Assembly: GCA_029251005.1 (NCBI GenBank)
Contig: JAQXEE010000145.1
Coordinates: 1-50,597 of the forward strand
Reading direction: 5' to 3'
Source: Flavobacteriales bacterium
Lineage (GTDB): Bacteria > Bacteroidota > Bacteroidia > Flavobacteriales_C > GCA-002722245
Length of the DNA: 50,597 nucleotides
Part shown: piece after piece, positions 18,711-27,426 of the stretch
Position numbering within the stretch: the first letter of the stretch is position 1
Layout of the letters: each line of letters starts with the position of its first letter
Position numbers and translations under genes: made by a program
Notes under the pieces: model-generated
What the model was told of the DNA's origin: nothing
Databases searched by the model: none
Seen by the model: only the letters and a program-made list of their open reading frames with translations

Positions 18711-19643
18711 GTGGAGGTATATAGAGGTCTTTCTGAGTATTTACCAGCTAAAAATGCTGTTGTTACAACTGGTACATTTGATGGTGTTCATGTTGGACAT
18801 AAAACAATTATAAAAAATCTGAAGAAAGTTGCCACCGATTTTGATGGGGAGACTGTTTTGGTGACTTTTCATCCTCACCCAAGACTTGTTCTCGAGGAAG
18901 ATTGTGATTTAAAGTTGTTAAGTACTATAGATGAACGGATTGAATTACTGGAGAAAGAAGGTGTTGACCACTTAATTATTATTCCTTTTGATAAAGAGTT
19001 TTCGCGGATGAGCTCGATGGAATTTGTTCGCGAAATTTTAGTTAAACAAATAGGAACCCAAAAATTGGTAATTGGATATGATCACCACTTTGGAAGAAAT
19101 AGAGAGGGTTCTTTTAGTCATTTACTTGAGTTTGGTCCTCTGTACGGTTTTGAAGTAGAAGAGATTCCAGCTTTTGATGTAAACCATGTTAATGTAAGTT
19201 CAACCAAAATTAGGGAAGCATTAGAATTAGGAGATATTGTAACCGCTACTAAATTTCTAGGACAGCCTTATAAGGTTTCCGGAGAGGTTGTTAAGGGAGA
19301 GCAATTGGGTAGATTAATCGGTTATCCAACAGCGAATATCAAAGTCAAGCAAGCCTATAAATTAATTCCTCAACAAGGTGTTTATGTAGTTGGTGTAACA
19401 ATTGGTAAGGAACATTTGTTTGGGATGTTGAACGTGGGAGTTCGGCCAACCGTTAGTGCAGAAAAAGAGGTTTCTATTGAGGTGAATATATTTGATTTTG
19501 ATCAAGACATATATGGAAGTCAGATTGAAATAGATTTTATCAAGCACATTAGAAACGAAATTCAATTTGACAGCGTTAATGAATTGAAACTACAATTGGA
19601 ACAAGATTTGTTTTTATGCAAGAAAATTCTAACAAAAGTATGA
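18711..19643 (+). CDS. ribF: Bifunctional riboflavin kinase/FAD synthetase
   Basis: This 310-residue enzyme makes FMN and then FAD from riboflavin and ATP. The N-terminal FAD synthetase domain shows 'VVTTGTFDGVHVGHKTII' (about 18-35, nucleotidyltransferase HxGH) and 'VIGYDHHFGRNREGS' (about 117-131), then 'VSSTKIREALELGD'. The C-terminal flavokinase domain has 'GEQLGRLIGYPTANI' (about 198-212) with the P-T-A-N motif and 'GMLNVGVRPTV' (about 240-250). The GTG start at 18711 fits the family N-terminus (EVYRGLSEYLP). It is divergent from atpD and overlaps the next gene by an ATGA junction. Confidence 0.96.
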   Translation: MEVYRGLSEYLPAKNAVVTTGTFDGVHVGHKTIIKNLKKVATDFDGETVLVTFHPHPRLVLEEDCDLKLLSTIDERIELLEKEGVDHLIIIPFDKEFSRMSSMEFVREILVKQIGTQKLVIGYDHHFGRNREGSFSHLLEFGPLYGFEVEEIPAFDVNHVNVSSTKIREALELGDIVTATKFLGQPYKVSGEVVKGEQLGRLIGYPTANIKVKQAYKLIPQQGVYVVGVTIGKEHLFGMLNVGVRPTVSAEKEVSIEVNIFDFDQDIYGSQIEIDFIKHIRNEIQFDSVNELKLQLEQDLFLCKKILTKV

Positions 19644-20230
19644 GATTTTTGTTAATACTATTTCTTTTTGTGTCTCAGGTGGGTATAAGTCAATTATACT
19701 CTGATTCAGCGTATAAAAAAGTTGCTGTCTATAATGATCTTCAAGATGCCCTAGTTGATTCGGGAAGTGTGAAGAAATTGATTCTTAAGAGGGATAAGCT
19801 GACTATTTTCCCCATGGATATTCTGAAGTTAACAGAACTCGAATATTTAGATTTAAGTTCAAATAAGATAGATTCATTACCTCCTGAAATAAATCAATTA
19901 AAGAATTTAAGAGTTTTGATCTTAACAAGAAATAGTCTTGTAAAATTTCCAAAAGAAATCTTTGAACTTCAATATCTAAAAGTTTTAAAAATAGGAGGTA
20001 ATGAGTTTGAAACTATACCTAGAGGGATAGATAGTTTGAAAGTGATCGAGGAAATTGATTTGTGGAATACGAGTATCAATGATTTACCATTCGGTATTGA
20101 AAATATTAAATCACTAAAACGATTGGATCTGCGTGGAATCTTGCTGAATTACGAAAAGCAAGAAGAGATTTTCGAATTACTTCCTAATGTTAAAGTTTAT
20201 TTGAGTCCAGCATGTAATTGCGGATTTTAA
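19640..20230 (+). CDS. Secreted leucine-rich repeat protein
   Basis: With the start at 19640, in an ATGA overlap with the ribF stop, the protein has 196 residues and a clean signal peptide (MRFLLILFLFVSQVGISQ). The ORF track start at 19616 would add eight hydrophilic residues before it and is less likely. After a short lead-in there are about five LRR units of the bacterial/SDS22-like type ('LEYLDLSSNKIDSLPPEI', 'LRVLILTRNSLVKFPKEI', 'LKVLKIGGNEFETIPRGI', 'IEEIDLWNTSINDLPFGI', 'LKRLDLRGI'). The tail ends 'SPACNCGF', with two Cys. It is probably a periplasmic or surface binding protein of unknown partner. Coupling to ribF may be only positional. Confidence 0.75.
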   Translation: MRFLLILFLFVSQVGISQLYSDSAYKKVAVYNDLQDALVDSGSVKKLILKRDKLTIFPMDILKLTELEYLDLSSNKIDSLPPEINQLKNLRVLILTRNSLVKFPKEIFELQYLKVLKIGGNEFETIPRGIDSLKVIEEIDLWNTSINDLPFGIENIKSLKRLDLRGILLNYEKQEEIFELLPNVKVYLSPACNCGF

Positions 20231-20234
20231 ATTA

Positions 20235-21140
20235 TTATTTCTTTTTATTTCTAGGATGAAATTCAATGATTTCACTTCTTAAAAAATCACGATCTAAGTG
20301 CGTGTAAATTTCTGTTGTGGTAATTGATTCATGTCCTAGCATTCCTTGTATTGCCCTTAAGTCGGCGCCACCTTCTAAAAGATGAGTAGCAAAAGAATGT
20401 CGGAAAGTATGTGGGCTAATACTCTTTTTGATCCCCGCAGATAGACAGAGCCTTTTGATTATAGTGAAAATCATCACTCTTGTTAAGCCAGCTCCTCTAC
20501 GATTTAAAAAAAGAATGTCTTCTTCTCCAGGTTTAATTGTTTGGTGATTCCGGTAATGTTGTGTGTAAAGTTGAATTTCCTTAATTGCTTTTTCTCCTAT
20601 TGGTACAAAGCGTTCTTTGTTTCCTTTTCCGATAACTTTAATAAACCCTGAGTCAAAAAATAAATTGGTAATTTGAATTCCAATTAATTCGCTAACTCTA
20701 AGGCCACAACTATAAAGGGTTTCTATGATGGCTTTGTTTCTTTGTCCTTCATTTGAGCTTAAATCTATTTGATTTACAACCTCATCAATTTCATAAACAG
20801 AGAGCGTATCGGGAAGTTTACGACCAGTTCTTGGAGCCTCAAGAAGTTTGGAAGGATCATTTTTTATGAAATCCTCAATTATAAGATATTTGTAAAAACC
20901 TTTTATTCCTGAAATAATTCGTGCCTGACTTACAGGACTCATTCCTAAATCGGCAATCCAATAAACAAATTGCTGTAATTCTTTTAAATCAAATTCACGA
21001 GGTGGTTTTGGCTTTTTTAGAGCCCCAGCAAATTTATAAAGCTTATCAATATCTCTTAGATATGCTTCGATTGAGTTTTTAGATAAACTTTTCTCAAGCT
21101 TTAAAAACGATTTGTATCCATTCCGAATAGCTCTAGACAT
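20235..21140 (-). CDS. xerD: Tyrosine recombinase XerD
   Basis: This 301-residue site-specific recombinase has an N-terminal SAM-like core-binding domain (about 1-85) and a catalytic domain. The first catalytic Arg is in 'YSCGLRVSELIGI' (about 143-155) and the catalytic Lys region is 'KVIGKGNKERFVPIG'. The box II 'HTFRHSFATHLLEGGADLRAIQ' supplies H-x-x-R (about 241-262; quoted in part), followed by 'LGHESITTTEIYTHLD' with the nucleophile Tyr. The length is that of XerC/XerD, and Bacteroidota usually have XerD of this form. It resolves chromosome dimers at dif. The ATG overlaps by one base the stop of the upstream TerB/J-domain gene. Only 4 bases separate its end from the convergent LRR gene. 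Confidence 0.92.
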   Translation of the reverse strand: MSRAIRNGYKSFLKLEKSLSKNSIEAYLRDIDKLYKFAGALKKPKPPREFDLKELQQFVYWIADLGMSPVSQARIISGIKGFYKYLIIEDFIKNDPSKLLEAPRTGRKLPDTLSVYEIDEVVNQIDLSSNEGQRNKAIIETLYSCGLRVSELIGIQITNLFFDSGFIKVIGKGNKERFVPIGEKAIKEIQLYTQHYRNHQTIKPGEEDILFLNRRGAGLTRVMIFTIIKRLCLSAGIKKSISPHTFRHSFATHLLEGGADLRAIQGMLGHESITTTEIYTHLDRDFLRSEIIEFHPRNKKK

Positions 21141-21952
21141 TAATTTAAACCTCTACTATCTTTAATTTTTTCATAAGCTTCCTGTACTTTTTGAAACTTA
21201 TCCTCAGCCGTTTGAACATGATCTTGTCCTAAATGAGCCACTTTATCTGGGTGATATTTAACCGCCAATTTTCGATATGCTTTTTTTAATTCTACTTCAT
21301 TAGATGAAGATGCAATTCCTAGAATTTTGTAACACGTATTTAAACTTGGTCCTTGTTGTTTTCTTGCTTGTTGACGACCGGATTGATAAGATCTTTGACC
21401 ACCTTGTGAATGTTGTTGAGTATACATGGCTTTCATACTTAAGAATTCATAATGGTTAATTCCAATACCATTACTAATTCTTTGAATCATATCTATTTCA
21501 GTACTGTGAATCTCTCCGTCAGATAATGCAATACCAAACATATATTGAACCAATAGACGTTTCTCGGCAATTCGCATGTTTAATTTAATTTGGTTTGCTA
21601 CATCATCAATAGGGATTTCTTGCTTTAATACTTCCCCTAATACCTTTATTTTTTCAATTGCGATCGCCTCTCCAAAGTTTTGAAGGAAGTATCTTTTCAC
21701 ATAATCAAGTTCTGACTTTAATATTTTACCATCCGCAGTCATTACTGCGGCAGATACTACAATGAGTGCTGCACTAAAATCTCCACGTTGGGTTTGTCGT
21801 TTCCTACCATGTTGTTTTGGGTCTTCGTCGGATCTGAAAATAGAAGTTCCTCCTTTATCGAATGCGCTACCAATAGCAACACCAATTAAAGCGCCAATTG
21901 GACCTCCGCCTAAAATCCATCCTAAACCTCCACCTAAAATTTTTCCTAACAT
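21140..21952 (-). CDS. DjlA-like TerB and J-domain co-chaperone
   Basis: This 270-residue protein opens with a glycine-rich hydrophobic segment ('[22 protein letters not shown]', about 7-28; quoted for pattern) like a glycine-zipper membrane anchor. Next comes a TerB-like all-helical domain (about 58-160, '[17 protein letters not shown]' and '[12 protein letters not shown]'). A J-domain is at the C-terminus (about 203-265, '[19 protein letters not shown]' and '[11 protein letters not shown]' with the HPD). This is the DjlA architecture: a membrane-bound DnaK partner. The linker is Gln/Ser/Arg-rich. The gene lies immediately upstream of xerD and shares its stop/start. Confidence 0.88.
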   Translation of the reverse strand: MLGKILGGGLGWILGGGPIGALIGVAIGSAFDKGGTSIFRSDEDPKQHGRKRQTQRGDFSAALIVVSAAVMTADGKILKSELDYVKRYFLQNFGEAIAIEKIKVLGEVLKQEIPIDDVANQIKLNMRIAEKRLLVQYMFGIALSDGEIHSTEIDMIQRISNGIGINHYEFLSMKAMYTQQHSQGGQRSYQSGRQQARKQQGPSLNTCYKILGIASSSNEVELKKAYRKLAVKYHPDKVAHLGQDHVQTAEDKFQKVQEAYEKIKDSRGLN

Positions 21953-21997
21953 TGTTTAAAATTTATTGCATTTTTGTCAAAACATATACCATTTAGG

Positions 21998-22005
21998 TAT
22001 TTTTG
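21998..22005 (+). promoter_or_regulatory. -7 promoter element for HAD gene (TATTTTTG)
   Basis: An exact TAnnTTTG match is 23 bases upstream of the proposed ATG at 22029, with a TTTG at 21973-21976 as a possible -33 element (21-base spacer). It supports the downstream start rather than the longer ORF. Confidence 0.5.
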
Positions 22006-22028
22006 CCAATTTGACGGACTATAAAGAT

Positions 22029-22673
22029 ATGAAGAATCATTTTGTACTTTTTGACTTAGATGGAACTATTACAGATTCATCTTTAGGTATTATAAATTCG
22101 ATACAATACGCCTTGAATAAAATGGGTTTAGAAGAAAACGATAATGATCGACTACGTTCCTATGTAGGCCCATCTTTAAAACAAACTTTTTTGAGTAATT
22201 ACTTTCCAGAAGGAGATGCTTATTTGCAGGCCATAAAATATTACCGAGAGTATTATGCCGAACAAGGTATTTTTGAAAACAAGTTATATGAAGGAATCGA
22301 AGATGTTTTAGAAACAGTTCATAATGCCGGCGGGAAAATAGCTTTAGCTACTGCAAAACCAACCTATTTTGCTAAAATTATCTTGAAGTATTTTGGGATA
22401 TATGATGTTTTTGATACCGTTGTCGGAAGTCATTTAGAAGGTACAAGATCTTCAAAAAACGAAATTATTTTTGAAGTGTTAGATCAATTGGGGTTACCTC
22501 AGTCAGATTCTATCTTTATGATTGGAGATCGAGAATATGATATTTTTGGGGGACAGCATCACAATTTAAAAACAATTGGTGTAGAATATGGATATGGACC
22601 TAAAGGTGAACTTTTAAATGCTAAACCTGATTATCTGGTTAACTCAACAAAGGAAATTTTAAGTTGCTTTTAA
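22029..22673 (+). CDS. HAD superfamily phosphatase (phosphoglycolate phosphatase-like)
   Basis: This 214-residue protein has HAD motif I 'FVLFDLDGTITDSS' at residues 5-18, a helical cap (about 20-80), motif II/III region 'KIALATAKPTYFAKIIL' (about 106-122) and motif IV 'IFMIGDREYDIFGG' (about 158-171). It belongs to the Gph/YcaC-like HAD-IA group, acting on a small phosphorylated metabolite such as 2-phosphoglycolate or pyrophosphate-type substrates; this is not resolvable by eye. The start at 22029 puts motif I close to the N-terminus as usual and fits the promoter. The 21 upstream residues in the ORF track overlap that promoter. It ends 5 bases from the convergent gene. Confidence 0.88.
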   Translation: MKNHFVLFDLDGTITDSSLGIINSIQYALNKMGLEENDNDRLRSYVGPSLKQTFLSNYFPEGDAYLQAIKYYREYYAEQGIFENKLYEGIEDVLETVHNAGGKIALATAKPTYFAKIILKYFGIYDVFDTVVGSHLEGTRSSKNEIIFEVLDQLGLPQSDSIFMIGDREYDIFGGQHHNLKTIGVEYGYGPKGELLNAKPDYLVNSTKEILSCF

Positions 22674-22678
22674 ATTAT

Positions 22679-24097
22679 TTACTTCCCAATAATTAATCGG
22701 AAATCATACTCAAAACCTTTCGACGGTGCTTTTGCATAGTTATATACAATATCTCCTTTGGGGTCTATTAGAAAGTAGTTAGCTGGAGTTTGCCAGTGTG
22801 ATTTTTGAACTCTAAAATCAGCTATTTGATAATCAACCAATAATTGAGCTTTAAAATTGTAGTGGAAAATGTGTTCCGTTTTCTTTTTATTCATTAAGAA
22901 TCTAGCGTATTCAGATTTTTCAATATCTGTAGAAATACAAACTACGGTTAAATCATCTTTATATCTTTGTTTGAGATAATCAATGATTTCAAGTTCTTTT
23001 TCAAAGGTCGTATCCCAACTTCTAAAAAAAGCTAGATATACGTATTTTCCTCTATAATCATGTAAATTGAAATTAGTGTTCTCATATTCGATTGTTATTT
23101 CTGGAGCCTTAGATCCGACTTCTAAATGGTTTATTTCTCCTTTTATATTTTTAGCAATGATTTTATGCAAGGGATAAGCAGTTGTTTCAATAATCTTGTC
23201 TAATGTGGCTGTTAGTTTTGATTTACGGTAATAATAAACATTTGATATTTCCTGTATTCCCTTCATTAAAATTAATTCATTTAATTCCCTATTGTTAGAT
23301 GTTTTAGGGTTCACTTCGTCTAGCATCATTACTAAATCAGTTCTGTTCATGTATTTATGAAAAGGGGATACATCGTTGCTAAGTATTGTGTGCTGAACTA
23401 TTCCTTTAAAAAAGGCATTAAAAACGTGCATGCTTTGTATGTTTCCAGAGAAATCTTCTGTATTAGAAATGTGTCTTTTTATAAATTCATCTCTATATGT
23501 TCTCATTACATACATATTTAATTCTGCTATTTTGAATTTTAAATATTTTTGAAAATATGTATTGTTAATTGTTTCGTAAACAGCTTGAATACTGTCGGTA
23601 AAGTTGAGTATGTGTTTGTAATTCTTTCTTTTAAATGGATTGTTAGCAAGGAAGTCTGAGCATGTGATGTCAAGCGTATCGATTAAGTAATTCAGCTCGT
23701 TAGTAGATGTGTTTTTTATTAATGCTTTTCTTAAGTCCTTCGCGAAAAATCCATTTGACTTTTTTAGCTTTTTTAAAGCTGCCCGAATAGTTATATAATA
23801 ATTTGATGAAGGCTCTATAAAAATAGTGCGTTCAACTTTACCCAATTTAATAATTGCAAAATTTGTTGAGGAACTATTGAATTTAAGGTTGAAATTACCA
23901 AAAGCATCAGTAAATCCCTCTGATATTGTTTCTGGAGTATTTGTAATAAAATCTCTTACGATTACCAGTTCAACTTTTTTGTTGTTATAGGTTCCGCCTT
24001 CTACACCTTTAATATTTCCAGAGATAGAGCTTTCAAGTCCAGTTCCGAATACGTTAAGGGTAACAATTAAAAATATGTTTAATAAAAGTTTATTCAC
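22679..24097 (-). CDS. Thioredoxin-fold (TlpA/AhpC-TSA-like) secreted protein without catalytic cysteines
   Basis: This 472-residue protein has a signal peptide (MNKLLLNIFLIVTLNVFG). The N-terminal beta-sandwich module ('SISGNIKGVEGG...', about 23-100) is of the type that precedes TlpA domains in Bacteroidota, followed by a helical middle region. The C-terminal ~145 residues follow the thioredoxin/TlpA pattern ('VGSKAPEI', 'YRGKYVYLAFFRSWDTTFEKEL', 'LTVVCISTDIE', 'TPANYFLIDPKGDIV'; quoted in short pieces). The place of the W-C-x-x-C motif reads 'WDTTFEKE', so both redox cysteines are missing, while the cis-Pro 'TPANYF' remains. It overlaps coaD by 8 bases. It is probably a non-catalytic binding protein; the fold call is good, the role unknown. 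Confidence 0.75.
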   Translation of the reverse strand: MNKLLLNIFLIVTLNVFGTGLESSISGNIKGVEGGTYNNKKVELVIVRDFITNTPETISEGFTDAFGNFNLKFNSSSTNFAIIKLGKVERTIFIEPSSNYYITIRAALKKLKKSNGFFAKDLRKALIKNTSTNELNYLIDTLDITCSDFLANNPFKRKNYKHILNFTDSIQAVYETINNTYFQKYLKFKIAELNMYVMRTYRDEFIKRHISNTEDFSGNIQSMHVFNAFFKGIVQHTILSNDVSPFHKYMNRTDLVMMLDEVNPKTSNNRELNELILMKGIQEISNVYYYRKSKLTATLDKIIETTAYPLHKIIAKNIKGEINHLEVGSKAPEITIEYENTNFNLHDYRGKYVYLAFFRSWDTTFEKELEIIDYLKQRYKDDLTVVCISTDIEKSEYARFLMNKKKTEHIFHYNFKAQLLVDYQIADFRVQKSHWQTPANYFLIDPKGDIVYNYAKAPSKGFEYDFRLIIGK

Positions 24098-24569
24098 TTG
24101 CTAAAAAAGCATTTAATTTTTCAGGTAGAAATTGTGAAACGTCTCCATTATTTCTCAATATATCACGAACGATTACGCTGTTTATTGCCAAGAATTCAGT
24201 ATTGGTCATGAAAAATATAGTCTCAACAGATTCTTCAATCTTGTTATTCATGATAGCAATACTTTTTTCGTATTCAAAGTCTTTTACATCTCTTAAACCT
24301 CTTACAATGAAATTAGAGTTGTTCTCTTTACAGAAGTTGACTGTCAAACCCTCGAAGCTTTCTACTTTAATTTTAGGTTGATCACCAAAAATTACTTTGA
24401 TGTGATTGATTCTTTCCTTTAAAGTGAAAAAATATTTTTTATCAGAATTTCTTCCAATTGCAATGGTTATTTCATCGAACAAGGGAAGAGCTTTTTGTAC
24501 AATCGCCTCATGACCTTTTGTAAAAGGGTCGAATGATCCAGGGAAAACAGCCTTTCTTTTTTGATCCAT
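24090..24569 (-). CDS. coaD: Phosphopantetheine adenylyltransferase
   Basis: This 159-residue enzyme of coenzyme A biosynthesis converts 4'-phosphopantetheine and ATP to dephospho-CoA. The nucleotidyltransferase motif 'AVFPGSFDPFTKGHEAIV' (about 7-24, T/HxGH) is at the N-terminus, with 'FIVRGLRDVKDFEYE' (about 86-100) and 'FLAINSVIVRDILRNNGDVSQFLP' (ending region, quoted in part as SVIVRDILRNNGD) typical of CoaD. Length is standard. It is the first gene of a two-gene run with the Cys-less thioredoxin-like gene, overlapping its start by 8 bases. Confidence 0.96.
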   Translation of the reverse strand: MDQKRKAVFPGSFDPFTKGHEAIVQKALPLFDEITIAIGRNSDKKYFFTLKERINHIKVIFGDQPKIKVESFEGLTVNFCKENNSNFIVRGLRDVKDFEYEKSIAIMNNKIEESVETIFFMTNTEFLAINSVIVRDILRNNGDVSQFLPEKLNAFLASE

Positions 24570-24649
24570 AAAACCAAAATAAATTATTTAAGGTCAACTT
24601 AAATAACTAATTCAAATCTTTGTGAGCAATTAGGTGTTGAAATAATAAT

Positions 24650-25180
24650 TTAATAACTGAAAATTGAGAAACTAACATTTCCATATTTCCGTGTTTCAAT
24701 GTGATTAGAGTGTCGGAATTTTGTCTTTTTTGAATGCTCTACAATAAGCCATCCATCTTCCGTTAGTAGTTTGTGTTTAAAAACTATTTCAGGGATTTCA
24801 GAAATTTTTTCCATATCATATGGAGGATCGCAGAAGATAATGTCAAATCGTTTTCGAATGGAACTTAATGCCTTAAAAACATCCTGTTTTGCAGGGCTGA
24901 AGTTGTCCAGGCCTAAATCATTCTTGATTTTATTTTGGTAAGCGATACAGTTTGCATCTGCATCAAATGCGGTAACATGACCAACACCCCTTGATAAGAA
25001 TTCATAAGAAATATTCCCTGTTCCACTAAAGCAATCTAAAATTTGTAAATTCTCAAAATAGTAGTTGTTGTTGATTATATTAAACAGACTTTCTTTTGCG
25101 TAATCTGTTGTTGGTCTTACCGGCAAATTATCAGGAGCAACAAATCTTCTACCTTTAAGTTTTCCGCTAATTATCCGCAT
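24650..25180 (-). CDS. rsmD: 16S rRNA (guanine966-N2)-methyltransferase
   Basis: This 176-residue RsmD methylates G966 of 16S rRNA during 30S assembly. It begins with the hallmark 'MRIISGKLKGRRFVAPD' and 'VRPTTDYAKESLFNII' (about 21-36). Motif I is 'ILDCFSGTGNISYEFLSRG' (about 47-65) and the catalytic N-P-P-Y type motif is 'IIFCDPPYDM' (about 115-124), where D replaces N as is usual for this family. Length is normal. It overlaps the end of the DUF3822 gene by 10 bases, a common Bacteroidota neighbour pair. Confidence 0.95.
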   Translation of the reverse strand: MRIISGKLKGRRFVAPDNLPVRPTTDYAKESLFNIINNNYYFENLQILDCFSGTGNISYEFLSRGVGHVTAFDADANCIAYQNKIKNDLGLDNFSPAKQDVFKALSSIRKRFDIIFCDPPYDMEKISEIPEIVFKHKLLTEDGWLIVEHSKKTKFRHSNHIETRKYGNVSFSIFSY

Positions 25181-26019
25181 AAGTGCTGATTAAAGGTGGT
25201 GTAAAAGTAGTGCTTTGGTATTTCATTTAAACCTGCGGCAAGTTTAATATTCTTGTTTCGATTGCCAAAATGTAAATTCTTGATGTATTGAAAAAGTAAC
25301 TGATGCGTTTCTGAACCTGTCTTTATTTCTCCCAGTAAGTAAGTATCAATTTCTAACGGATTGATTTCTAATTGTTCAGCAGTGAACAATACAAAATAAA
25401 GAAAATCTTCTTTTTCACTGTAGGAGAATGAATTAACAAAATTAAGTTTGCCGTTTTTTAGGTAAATGAAATCAAAATAGTTTTTATGTACATTTAAAAT
25501 CACTTTCTTCTCAGAAGCAGAATAAAAGTCTCTAATGATGGATTGTAGTCCAACTGCTAAGTCATGTGATATCTTGGCTTTAGGAAAAACTTTTTTAGTC
25601 CAATCATTTAATTCTTTTGGAATAGCATAGCAAACAATAATACCTTCTTTCTCGAAAGCTTTACTCTTATAAACAAAGTTTTCGGGAACTTTGGTGTTGA
25701 GGTTTACATACGCTTTTACTTGTGATGCATCAAACAATGCTTTTGGAATAACAGCGAAGTGAGTGTTTGCAACACTAAGAAACACCTCATTGTATTTTTT
25801 GGATATTTTAACAGGGGATTTTTTTAACGTTTCAATAAAAGCGTTAATTTTAAATCCCTCCTCTAGGCCACTCTGAAAATCATGTTCGGCAATAGCTATG
25901 TGAGTTGAAGATTTTGTTTTTAATGCATTAGCAATAAAGAAATTGTCTCCAACTTTTAAGCTTAAACTATAATTAGTTAGGTTGTTTATATCAAATGATT
26001 TATCGATGAAGACATCCAT
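25171..26019 (-). CDS. DUF3822 family protein
   Basis: This 282-residue protein belongs to DUF3822, a Bacteroidota family commonly encoded next to rsmD. The fold looks like an actin-like/ASKHA-type ATPase remnant, with alternating beta-strand and helix segments ('NFFIANALKTKSSTHIAIAEHDF', 'VFLSVANTHFAVIPKALF', 'VILNVHKNYFDFIYLKNGKLNFVNSF' in pieces). I see no clear nucleotide-binding signature. It has no signal peptide or membrane helix. It starts one base after the stop of the upstream membrane-protein gene and overlaps rsmD, so this is a tight operon. Function is not established. Confidence 0.8.
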   Translation of the reverse strand: MDVFIDKSFDINNLTNYSLSLKVGDNFFIANALKTKSSTHIAIAEHDFQSGLEEGFKINAFIETLKKSPVKISKKYNEVFLSVANTHFAVIPKALFDASQVKAYVNLNTKVPENFVYKSKAFEKEGIIVCYAIPKELNDWTKKVFPKAKISHDLAVGLQSIIRDFYSASEKKVILNVHKNYFDFIYLKNGKLNFVNSFSYSEKEDFLYFVLFTAEQLEINPLEIDTYLLGEIKTGSETHQLLFQYIKNLHFGNRNKNIKLAAGLNEIPKHYFYTTFNQHLCG

Positions 26020-26020
26020 G

Positions 26021-27268
26021 TTATTGCCAGTTTCCTTCTGTTGTTGGGTTGGTTAAACTTCCAATTTTAATAAGAGCTTCCTCGTCGAAATTTTCAGGAT
26101 AAATTCTCAAGCCTTCAACGAACGTTTTCTTTAATGTTTGAATTTCTAAGAAGAAAACATATCTACCATTATTGTTCTTGGTTTTCTTTGTTACCATTTC
26201 GAATTTTTGTGAAGAATAAGGTACTAACGGAAGTGAATCGATTTGTACTGTATGTTTTTCTCCAAATACTTTTTCTTCTATGGATACATAGGTAGTATCT
26301 TTGATTGGGCGGTTATTTCTTATTGCATCATTTACAGCTATGGTGTCATTCTTATCCACTAAGTATTTAATTACAGCTATTGAATCAAACTGGATGAATT
26401 TCATCAAAGAATCCCATTCGTTACAATATTCGCCTTTCGCAGCTAGGTACTCTACCTGTAAATCTCTAATGGTAAGCAGCTTTTCTCGAATTTCTATTTC
26501 CCTTTTTTCAAAAACATCTTTGAATTCAATATCGTCAGCTAAGCTGAAATATGAACCTACTCCTAGTGCGATTGTAATTATTGATAAAGCAGAAAACATA
26601 GAGTATTTAACAATTTTCTTGTGCATTGGAATTAATTGTAGTTCTAAGGCAATGAAAAATATTAGAATACCAATAATACACAGTCCAAAGATTATGAATC
26701 CGCTTTTATCTTGCAGATTAACCTTTCGGATATTGATGTCTTTCGATTTAACTTTTGAGATTGTATTTAAATCATTTGGATTCCTAATTTGATTCGCTAC
26801 AATTAATACATATTTATCTAAGGTTAACGTATCTTTCGTTTTTTTCACCAAGCGATCTAGTTCATCTTTTGGCAATAAGCCTATATCAAATTTGCTTTCA
26901 ATTTCTTCCACCTTTCCAATTAGGTTGTTTTGGAATTTATTAATTAAAACTTGAACCTCTTTTGCTTTAATTTTGTCTCTTCCAAGCTCTGTTTTACTTT
27001 GAAGAATAGCTAATGAATCGGCAATAGGTTTTGCAGCTGCATAAAGCGCGTCTTTCTCCGTTTGCGCTTTAGAAAGAGCGTTTATTTGAACTAAACTTTC
27101 GATGTGCGGTGTGTATTGTGCTTCAACCGAATCACACATTGAGATGTAGTAGTCTTCGCCAACAAAGTAAGCTTTCTTATAGCTAACTAATGGCGTTATG
27201 ATCGTTCCTAAGCCTACTAGGAAAAGTAAACCGTATATAATAGGTTTAAATATGCTGTCCAAATTCAT
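26021..27268 (-). CDS. Hypothetical membrane protein with large periplasmic coiled-coil segments
   Basis: This 415-residue protein has a transmembrane helix at about 10-28 ('PIIYGLLFLVGLGTIITPLV'), a helical extramembrane stretch of about 150 residues, then two close helices at about 192-210 ('GFIIFGLCIIGILIFFIALEL') and 222-243. A second soluble domain rich in Glu/Lys/Val follows to the end. The three helices place the two soluble parts on opposite sides or form a hairpin anchor. I recognise no named domain. It is first in the operon DUF3822-rsmD and divergent from the RecD-like helicase. It resembles the hypothetical membrane proteins of Bacteroidota near rsmD; function is unknown. Confidence 0.5.
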   Translation of the reverse strand: MNLDSIFKPIIYGLLFLVGLGTIITPLVSYKKAYFVGEDYYISMCDSVEAQYTPHIESLVQINALSKAQTEKDALYAAAKPIADSLAILQSKTELGRDKIKAKEVQVLINKFQNNLIGKVEEIESKFDIGLLPKDELDRLVKKTKDTLTLDKYVLIVANQIRNPNDLNTISKVKSKDINIRKVNLQDKSGFIIFGLCIIGILIFFIALELQLIPMHKKIVKYSMFSALSIITIALGVGSYFSLADDIEFKDVFEKREIEIREKLLTIRDLQVEYLAAKGEYCNEWDSLMKFIQFDSIAVIKYLVDKNDTIAVNDAIRNNRPIKDTTYVSIEEKVFGEKHTVQIDSLPLVPYSSQKFEMVTKKTKNNNGRYVFFLEIQTLKKTFVEGLRIYPENFDEEALIKIGSLTNPTTEGNWQ

Positions 27269-27382
27269 AATCTTAATTTGTTGTTGCGATTAACGATACT
27301 AAATTACAATTATTTCATGTTAGAGTTTAATTTTCCAAAAGATAAATATCTATGAACACATTCTTAAAATCTCAGCTTTCCA

Positions 27383-27390
27383 TATTTTTG
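27383..27390 (+). promoter_or_regulatory. -7 promoter element for RecD-like gene (TATTTTTG)
   Basis: An exact TAnnTTTG match is 37 bases upstream of the GTG start at 27427 in the divergent intergenic region. No good -33 element is seen. Confidence 0.4.
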
Positions 27391-27426
27391 GAGAACATTT
27401 CATAATTAGAGTAGTACCTTTATTTA

